Part shown: one piece after another, positions 58,812-64,000 of the stretch
Numbering within the stretch: position 1 is the stretch's first letter
Layout of the letters: the number at the start of each line of letters is the position of its first letter
From: Streptomyces roseifaciens
GTDB lineage: Bacteria; Actinomycetota; Actinomycetes; Streptomycetales; Streptomycetaceae
Direction: 5' to 3'
DNA length: 64,000 nt
NCBI RefSeq assembly: GCF_001445655.1
Contig: NZ_LNBE01000005.1
Location: forward strand, 1 to 64,000
The notes under the pieces: model-generated
What the model was told of the DNA's origin: nothing
The model's input: only the letters and a program-made list of their open reading frames with translations
Databases searched by the model: none
Program-made: the position numbers and the translations under genes

Positions 58812-60791
58812 ATGACTGCCTCCTCCTCGCCCTCCCTCACCGACCTGCTGCACGCCGCCGTCACCGCCGTCGGCGGCACGGAGCGGCCCGGTCAGGTCAC
58901 CATGGCCGAAGCCGTCGCCGAAGCCGTCGACGGCGACTCCCACCTGCTCGTGCAGGCGGGCACCGGCACCGGAAAGTCCCTCGGCTATCTGGTGCCGGCC
59001 CTGGCCCACGGCGAGCGCGTGGTGGTGGCCACCGCGACGCTGGCGCTCCAGCGCCAGCTCGTGGAGCGCGATCTCCCGCGGACGGTGGACGCCCTGCAGC
59101 CGCTGCTGCGCCGCCGCCCGCAGTTCGCCATGCTCAAGGGCCGCTCCAATTACCTGTGCCTGCACCGGCTGCACGAGGGGGTCCCGCAGGACGAGGAGGA
59201 GGGCCTCTTCGACCCCTTCGAGGCGGCGGCGCCCTCCAGCAAGCTCGGCAAGGACCTGCTGCGCCTGCGCGACTGGGCCGACGAGACCGAGACGGGCGAC
59301 CGTGACGATCTCACCCCCGGCGTCTCCGACCGGGCGTGGTCCCAGGTGTCGGTCACGTCCCGGGAGTGCCTGGGCGCCTCGAAGTGCGCGTACGGCGCCG
59401 AGTGCTTCGCCGAGGCCGCCCGGGAGCGGGCCAAGCTCGCCGACGTGGTGGTCACCAACCATGCCCTGCTGGCGATCGACGCCATCGAGGGCGCCCCGGT
59501 GCTCCCCGGCCACGAGGTCCTCATCGTCGACGAGGCCCATGAGCTGGTCTCCCGGGTCACCGGCGTCGCCACCGGCGAGCTCACCCCCGGCCAGGTCAAC
59601 CGCGCGGTGCGCCGCGCGGCCAAGCTCGTCGACGAGAAGGCCGCCGACGCCCTGCAGACCGCGGCCGAGAGCTTCGAGCGCCTGATGGAGCTGGCCCTCC
59701 CGGGCCGGCTGGAGGAGATCCCCGACGATCTCGAGTACGCCCTGATGGCGCTGCGCGATGCCGCCCGGACGGTCATCTCGGCCATCGGCAACACCCGCGA
59801 CAAGTCCGTCCAGGACGAGGACGCGGTCCGCAAGCAGGCCCTGGCCTCCGTGGAGAACATCCACGCGGTCGCCGAGCGCATCGTGGAGGGCTCCGAGTAC
59901 GACGTCGTCTGGTACGAGCGCCACGACCGCTTCGGGGCGTCCCTGCGCGTCGCCCCGCTCTCCGTCTCCGGGCTGCTGCGCGAGAAGCTCTTCAGCGAGC
60001 GGTCCGTGGTGCTCACCTCGGCCACGCTCAAGCTCGGCGGTGACTTCAACGGCGTGGCGGCGTCCCTGGGCCTGGCCCCCGAGGGCACCGGCGGCGCGGA
60101 GAGCCCCGAGTGGAAGGGCGTCGACGTCGGCTCGCCGTTCGACTATCCCAAGCAGGGCATCCTCTACGTCGCCCGGCATCTGTCCCAGCCCGGCCGCGAG
60201 GGCAGCCGTACGGACATGTTCGACGAGCTGGCCGAGCTGGTGGAGGCCGCCGGCGGCCGGACGCTCGGGCTGTTCTCCTCGATGCGTGCCGCTCAGGCCG
60301 CGGCCGAGGAGCTGCGCGGCCGGCTCGACGTGCCGATCCTGCTGCAGGGCGAGGAGACGCTCGGCGAGCTGATCCGTAACTTCGCCGCCGACGCCCGTAC
60401 GTGCCTGTTCGGCACGCTGTCCCTGTGGCAGGGGGTCGATGTGCCGGGGCCGAGCTGCCAGCTGGTGGTGATGGACCGGGTGCCCTTCCCGCGGCCGGAC
60501 GATCCTCTGATGAGCGCCCGGCAGAAGGCGGTGGAGGAAGCGGGCGGCAACGGCTTCATGGCCGTGGCGGCGACGCATGCGGCGCTGCTGATGGCCCAGG
60601 GTGCCGGACGGCTCGTCCGGGCCTCGGGGGACCGCGGTGTCGTCGCCGTGCTCGACCCCCGGCTGGCCACGGCCCGCTACGGCGGCTTCCTGAAGTCGTC
60701 CCTGCCGGATTTCTGGTACACCACGGACCGTAATCAGGTGCGCCGCTCCCTGGCGGCGATCGACGAGGCGGCGAAGGCGGAGGGCCGCTAG
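58812..60791 (+). CDS. DinG/XPD-family Fe-S ATP-dependent helicase
   Basis: A 659-residue superfamily 2 helicase of the DinG/XPD group, 5'-3' polarity by family. Walker A AGTGTGKS lies at residues 49-56 and DEAH at 240-243. The four Fe-S cluster cysteines are Cys116 (NYLCLHR), Cys186, Cys192 and Cys198 (RECLGASKCAYGAECF). The C-terminal motifs include LTSATLKLGG, LFGTLSLWQGVDVPG and QGAGRLVRASGD. ATG 58812 follows AGGGTGG. The gene is convergent with lexA, sharing a hairpin between them. DinG is an SOS gene in E. coli, but I see no LexA box just upstream here. Likely role: R-loop and replication-block removal. Confidence 0.92.
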   Translation: MTASSSPSLTDLLHAAVTAVGGTERPGQVTMAEAVAEAVDGDSHLLVQAGTGTGKSLGYLVPALAHGERVVVATATLALQRQLVERDLPRTVDALQPLLRRRPQFAMLKGRSNYLCLHRLHEGVPQDEEEGLFDPFEAAAPSSKLGKDLLRLRDWADETETGDRDDLTPGVSDRAWSQVSVTSRECLGASKCAYGAECFAEAARERAKLADVVVTNHALLAIDAIEGAPVLPGHEVLIVDEAHELVSRVTGVATGELTPGQVNRAVRRAAKLVDEKAADALQTAAESFERLMELALPGRLEEIPDDLEYALMALRDAARTVISAIGNTRDKSVQDEDAVRKQALASVENIHAVAERIVEGSEYDVVWYERHDRFGASLRVAPLSVSGLLREKLFSERSVVLTSATLKLGGDFNGVAASLGLAPEGTGGAESPEWKGVDVGSPFDYPKQGILYVARHLSQPGREGSRTDMFDELAELVEAAGGRTLGLFSSMRAAQAAAEELRGRLDVPILLQGEETLGELIRNFAADARTCLFGTLSLWQGVDVPGPSCQLVVMDRVPFPRPDDPLMSARQKAVEEAGGNGFMAVAATHAALLMAQGAGRLVRASGDRGVVAVLDPRLATARYGGFLKSSLPDFWYTTDRNQVRRSLAAIDEAAKAEGR

Positions 60792-60888
60792 GAGGGCATG
60801 CTGCCGGCAGAGCCTGTCGGCAGCAGCATGCAGATAGAGCTGGCCGATAGAGCTGATGGAGCCGGTGGAAGAGCCTGCAAGGAAAAGA

Positions 60889-60919
60889 GCCCCGGAACCG
60901 GCGCAGGTGGTTCCGGGGC
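60889..60919 (-). terminator. lexA terminator
   Basis: An 11-bp perfect stem (60889-60899 with 60909-60919) is followed, reading the minus strand, by TCTTTTCCTT, so it is a classic terminator for lexA, ending 60941. A second weaker inverted repeat, GCATGCTGC/GCAGCATGC at about 60796-60831, may end the dinG-like transcript. Confidence 0.85.
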
Positions 60920-60940
60920 CCGGCCTTGCGGCCCTGTGCC

Positions 60941-61726
60941 TCACACGCGGCGCAGCACCGCCACGACCTTGCCGAGGATGGTGGCCTCGTCGCCGGGGAT
61001 CGGCTGGTAGGCGGCGTTGTGCGGCAGCAGCCACACATGGCCGTCCTCGCGCTTGAAGCGCTTGACCGTGGCCTCCCCGTCGAGCATGGCGGCCACGATG
61101 TCGCCGTTCTCCGCGACGGGCTGGCGGCGGACCGTCACCCAGTCGCCGTCACAGATGGCGGCCTCGATCATGGAGTCGCCGACGACCTTCAGGACGAACA
61201 GCTCGCCGTCACCGACCAGTTGGCGGGGGAGCGGGAAGACGTCCTCGACGGACTCCTCGGCGAGGATGGGGCCACCCGCGGCGATCCGGCCGACGAGCGG
61301 CACATAGGAGGCGGCGGGCTTGCCGGTGGTGTCCGTGGGCTGCGAGCTGGGCTGGTCGGAGCCGCGCACCTCGTAGGCCCGGGGGCGGTGCGGATCCCTG
61401 CGCAGGAAGCCCTTGCGCTCCAGGGCCATGAGCTGGTGGGCCACGGACGAGGTGCTCGACAGCCCCACCGCCTGGCCGATCTCCCGCATGGAGGGTGGGT
61501 AGCCCCGGCGCTGGACGGAATCCCTGATCACTTCGATGACCCGCCGTTGGCGGTCGGTGAGACCCGAGCTGTCGGCCCGGATGCCTGGAGGTCGCCCCGG
61601 GAGGGCCCGAGCGGGCTTCTGCCCCTCGGTGCTCATGGCTGCGTCATTCATCGGGTGTGCCTGGTCGAGTCGGTTCTGGGAGCGGTCCTGGGCGGTGATT
61701 GTGGCGCTGTCTGCGGTGGTGGTCAC
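60941..61726 (-). CDS. lexA: SOS repressor LexA
   Basis: LexA (261 residues) represses DNA-damage genes and self-cleaves when RecA filaments form. The N-terminal winged helix (about residues 53-117) shows [17 protein letters not shown] and [20 protein letters not shown]. The cleavage site is Ala150-Gly151 (GRIAAGGPI). The S24 catalytic pair is Ser185 (GDSMIEAAI) and Lys222 (GEATVKRF). The N-terminal extension of about 50 residues is usual in Streptomyces. GTG 61726 has GAGAGGGG upstream; the frame is open up to 61900, but that covers the operator. A LexA box lies at 61790-61803, so it is autoregulated. It is divergent from nrdR. Confidence 0.96.
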   Translation of the reverse strand: MTTTADSATITAQDRSQNRLDQAHPMNDAAMSTEGQKPARALPGRPPGIRADSSGLTDRQRRVIEVIRDSVQRRGYPPSMREIGQAVGLSSTSSVAHQLMALERKGFLRRDPHRPRAYEVRGSDQPSSQPTDTTGKPAASYVPLVGRIAAGGPILAEESVEDVFPLPRQLVGDGELFVLKVVGDSMIEAAICDGDWVTVRRQPVAENGDIVAAMLDGEATVKRFKREDGHVWLLPHNAAYQPIPGDEATILGKVVAVLRRV

Positions 61727-61789
61727 GTCGGCCCCTCTCGAAATGTTCTCCCTAGCTGGACAACGGTAGTTGCTTTCGAAAGGTTGCGC

Positions 61790-61803
61790 CAAACACACGT
61801 TCG
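61790..61803 (-). promoter_or_regulatory. LexA box upstream of lexA
   Basis: Read on the minus strand, CGAACGTGTGTTTG matches the actinobacterial SOS box CGAAC-N4-GTTCG with one mismatch in the core, 64 bases before the lexA start. The match supports LexA autoregulation, like the operator in front of recA. Confidence 0.75.
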
Positions 61804-62092
61804 AGTGAAATATCGAAGTTTGCCTGACGTGATCAGGGCTGAGGGTGTACGGCTGAAGATCAATTCGACCTATTACGGTACCCTTCGGTGCGAAGCGCAC
61901 CGAGCGGGCCGCCCGCCCGTACGGGCCTCGTGCGGGCCCGGCCGGTCCGCCCCGGACCCTTCCGTGCAGCGGCTCCGCGGTGGTCCCAGTGTGTCATCAA
62001 AGCCCCCGTGCCCTTGGTGCCGGGGCGGCTCGCGTAGGGTCGGGACCGGTCCTCGCGACTGCGAAACGCGTCCGGCGCGGCTCACCACGCGG

Positions 62093-62139
62093 CACCAGAT
62101 CTAGTGGTTTGATTGGCGGCAGCCGCCCACAGGTTGTGG
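62093..62139 (+). promoter_or_regulatory. Candidate paired NrdR boxes upstream of nrdRJ
   Basis: CACCAGATCTAGTG (62093-62106) is a near-palindrome and CCACAGGTTGTGG (62127-62139) a perfect one around GGT. Their centres are about 33-34 bp apart, near three helical turns, as expected for paired NrdR boxes. The match to the consensus is partial and the promoter position is uncertain. Confidence 0.45.
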
Positions 62140-62274
62140 TCGAGGGGTGTCGCCGGTCATTTGCGGCCGCCGTCATCGCCTATGCTGGGGGCTGCTTCGC
62201 AAGGCCCCCGTTCGAGGGTCCGCCGAGGCTGAAGATCGTGCACAGTCCTACGAGGGTGAGGAGGGTGGAGAGCC

Positions 62275-62787
62275 ATGCACTGCCCCTTCTGCAGGCACCC
62301 CGACAGCCGCGTCGTCGACAGCCGGACCACCGATGACGGCTGCTCGATCCGCCGGCGGCGCCAGTGCCCCGACTGCTCCCGTCGTTTCACGACCGTGGAG
62401 ACCGCGTCACTGATGGTGATCAAGCGGAGCGGGGTCACCGAGCCCTTCAGCCGCACGAAGGTCATCTCCGGAGTGCGCAAGGCGTGCCAGGGCCGCCCGG
62501 TCACCGAGGACGCCCTGGCCCAGCTCGGCCAGCGGGTGGAGGAGGCAGTGCGCGCCACGGGCAGCGCCGAGCTCTCCACCCATGACGTGGGTCTGGCCAT
62601 ACTCGGCCCCCTCCGGGACCTCGACCTGGTCGCGTATCTGCGGTTCGCGTCCGTGTACCAGGCGTTCGACTCGCTCGAGGACTTCGAGGCCGCCGTCGCG
62701 GAGCTCCGCGAGAAGCGGTCCGCCGCGACCGCCGGCGACTGCGACGGGGACCCGCAGGTTCCCGCGCCCACCGCGGCCGCCGAGTAG
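62275..62787 (+). CDS. nrdR: Transcriptional repressor NrdR
   Basis: NrdR senses ATP/dATP and represses ribonucleotide reductase operons. The 170-residue protein has an N-terminal zinc ribbon with Cys3, Cys6, Cys31 and Cys34 ([20 protein letters not shown]). An ATP-cone domain follows at about residues 49-139 ([33 protein letters not shown]). The last 25 residues are Ala/Pro-rich. ATG 62275 follows GAGGAGGGTGGAGAG. nrdJ follows after 112 bases in the same direction, the known Streptomyces nrdRJ operon, so it controls its own operon and, elsewhere in the genome, nrdAB. Confidence 0.97.
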   Translation: MHCPFCRHPDSRVVDSRTTDDGCSIRRRRQCPDCSRRFTTVETASLMVIKRSGVTEPFSRTKVISGVRKACQGRPVTEDALAQLGQRVEEAVRATGSAELSTHDVGLAILGPLRDLDLVAYLRFASVYQAFDSLEDFEAAVAELREKRSAATAGDCDGDPQVPAPTAAAE

Positions 62788-62899
62788 CAGCGGCCACCAC
62801 AGACCTGCCCGGCGCGCCGCGCGCCCGGGCTAAGACAGACATAGCGCGCCACGGAAGAATTGGGCGCATTAGGGCGTTTTGCCCGTAGAGGGAGGCGGC

Positions 62900-64000
62900 A
62901 TGACCGAGACGACGAGCGGCCCGGCACGAGGTTCCCGCGCCAAGGGGAACAAGGGCGGCAAGGGTCTGCGTATCGAGCGCATCCACACCACCCCCGGTGT
63001 GCACCCGTACGACGAGGTCGTGTGGGAGCGCCGTGACGTCGTCATGACCAACTGGCGCGACGGCTCGATCAACTTCGAGCAGCGCGGCGTGGAGTTCCCC
63101 GACTTCTGGTCGGTGAACGCGGTCAACATCGTCACGAGCAAGTACTTCCGCGGTGCCACGGGTTCGCCCGAGCGCGAGTCCAGCCTCCGTCAGCTCATCG
63201 ACCGGGTCGTGCTGACCTACCGCAAGGCGGGCGAGCAGCACGGCTACTTCGCGTCCCCGGCGGACGCCGAGATCTTCGAGCACGAGCTGACCTACGCCCT
63301 GCTGCACCAGGTCTTCAGCTTCAACTCGCCGGTCTGGTTCAACGTCGGCACCAAGCAGCCGCAGCAGGTCTCCGCCTGCTTCATCCTCTCCGTCGACGAC
63401 TCCATGGAGTCGATCCTCGACTGGTACAAGGAAGAGGGGATGATCTTCAAGGGCGGCTCCGGCGCCGGCCTGAACCTCTCCCGCATCCGCTCCTCCAAGG
63501 AGCTGCTCTCCTCCGGCGGCAACGCCTCCGGCCCGGTCTCCTTCATGCGCGGCGCCGACGCCTCCGCAGGAACGATCAAGTCGGGCGGCGCCACGCGCCG
63601 CGCGGCCAAGATGGTCGTCCTCGACGTCGACCACCCCGACGTCGAGGCCTTCATCGAGACCAAGGTGAAGGAGGAGGAGAAGGTCCGCGCCCTGCGCGAC
63701 GCCGGCTTCGACATGGACCTGGGCGGCGACGACATCACCTCCGTCCAGTACCAGAACGCCAACAACTCCGTCCGCGTCAACGACGAGTTCATGAAGGCCG
63801 TCGAGACCGGCTCGAAGTTCGGGCTGCGCGCCCGGATGACCGGTGAGGTCATCGAGGAGATCGACGCCAAGGGCCTCTTCCGCAAGATGGCCGAGGCCGC
63901 GTGGGCCTGCGCCGACCCGGGCATCCAGTACGACGACACGATCAACCACTGGCACACCTCGCCGGAGTCGGGCCGGATCACCGCGTCCAACCCGTGCAGC
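62900..64000 (+). CDS. nrdJ: Vitamin B12-dependent class II ribonucleotide reductase, 5' part
   Basis: NrdJ reduces ribonucleotides to deoxyribonucleotides using adenosylcobalamin. Only the first 367 residues are in the window; the frame is open to the last base. Visible features are the basic head (RGSRAKGNKGGKGLR), the conserved FNSPVWFNVG, QVSACFILSV with the first redox-active cysteine, KGGSGAGLNLSRIRS, and at the very end SNPC, the finger-loop active-site segment with its thiyl-radical cysteine. ATG 62900 has GGGAGG at 62890-62895. It is cotranscribed with nrdR. The end at 64000 is the window edge, not a stop codon. Confidence 0.95.
   Translation, partial: MTETTSGPARGSRAKGNKGGKGLRIERIHTTPGVHPYDEVVWERRDVVMTNWRDGSINFEQRGVEFPDFWSVNAVNIVTSKYFRGATGSPERESSLRQLIDRVVLTYRKAGEQHGYFASPADAEIFEHELTYALLHQVFSFNSPVWFNVGTKQPQQVSACFILSVDDSMESILDWYKEEGMIFKGGSGAGLNLSRIRSSKELLSSGGNASGPVSFMRGADASAGTIKSGGATRRAAKMVVLDVDHPDVEAFIETKVKEEEKVRALRDAGFDMDLGGDDITSVQYQNANNSVRVNDEFMKAVETGSKFGLRARMTGEVIEEIDAKGLFRKMAEAAWACADPGIQYDDTINHWHTSPESGRITASNPCS

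Larger units (their letters stand above)
61727..62274. other. Divergent lexA/nrdR intergenic region (548 bp)
   Basis: This is the only gap over 300 bases. The lexA side (61727-61870) holds the LexA box and a locally lower GC stretch around 61770-61880 (AAATATCGAAG, GATCAATTCGACCTATTACGG). The middle (61890-62090) is GC-rich with no ORF or element I can support. The nrdR side holds two dyads at 62093-62139 and a TATGCT -10-like hexamer at 62181-62186. Confidence 0.6.

Overview
This is a chromosomal core segment of a Streptomyces species. GC is very high, third codon positions are almost always G or C, and GTG/TTG starts are common. The gene order (osaCAB, ftsK, rimO-pgsA-cinA-clgR, dps, nei-lhr, recA-recX, gluABCD-gluRK, miaB, miaA, dapF, rshA, hflX, siderophore genes, lexA, nrdRJ) is the one I know from Streptomyces coelicolor around SCO5746-SCO5805. 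I see no prophage, insertion sequence or CRISPR array. Calls rest on reading the sequence and translations by eye; no database search was run.

Region 1-10.4 kb: a shortened DegT-like ORF, tRNA-Thr(GGU) with its terminator, and the osmotic-stress signalling group osaC (minus) / osaA-osaB (plus). OsaA carries a gapless 276-bp tandem repeat encoding a poly-HAMP array.

Region 10.5-19.1 kb: ftsK, a RodZ-like HTH membrane protein, the overlapping operon rimO-pgsA-cinA, then clgR, dps and two small genes. Region 19.2-29.7 kb is DNA maintenance: nei-type glycosylase and lhr helicase (minus), DUF3046 and AI-2E-type membrane protein genes, and recA-recX with an SOS operator and a perfect TTATCCACA DnaA-type box in the recA leader.

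Region 29.3-41.7 kb: a cysteine dioxygenase-rhodanese operon preceded by a 28-codon cysteine-rich leader ORF that looks like a leaderless cysteine attenuator; an FAD monooxygenase; the glutamate ABC transporter gluABCD with its two-component system gluR-gluK and a TAXI binding protein; then miaB and a LigB-like protein.

Region 41.9-52.1 kb: a Rv0909-type antitoxin-like protein and an acidic small protein, miaA, a membrane protein, dapF, the RelA/SpoT homologue rshA with a degraded synthetase centre, a secreted M1 peptidase, hflX and a trypsin-like lipoprotein.

Region 52.4-58.8 kb is the main accessory-looking locus: an aminotransferase, two IucA/IucC NIS synthetases and an AlcB/IucB-type acyltransferase form a siderophore gene set with no local decarboxylase, N-hydroxylase, exporter or receptor. 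The window closes with a DinG-like helicase, lexA (minus) and the nrdR-nrdJ operon, nrdJ running off the end. The only gap over 300 bases between genes is the lexA/nrdR divergent region.
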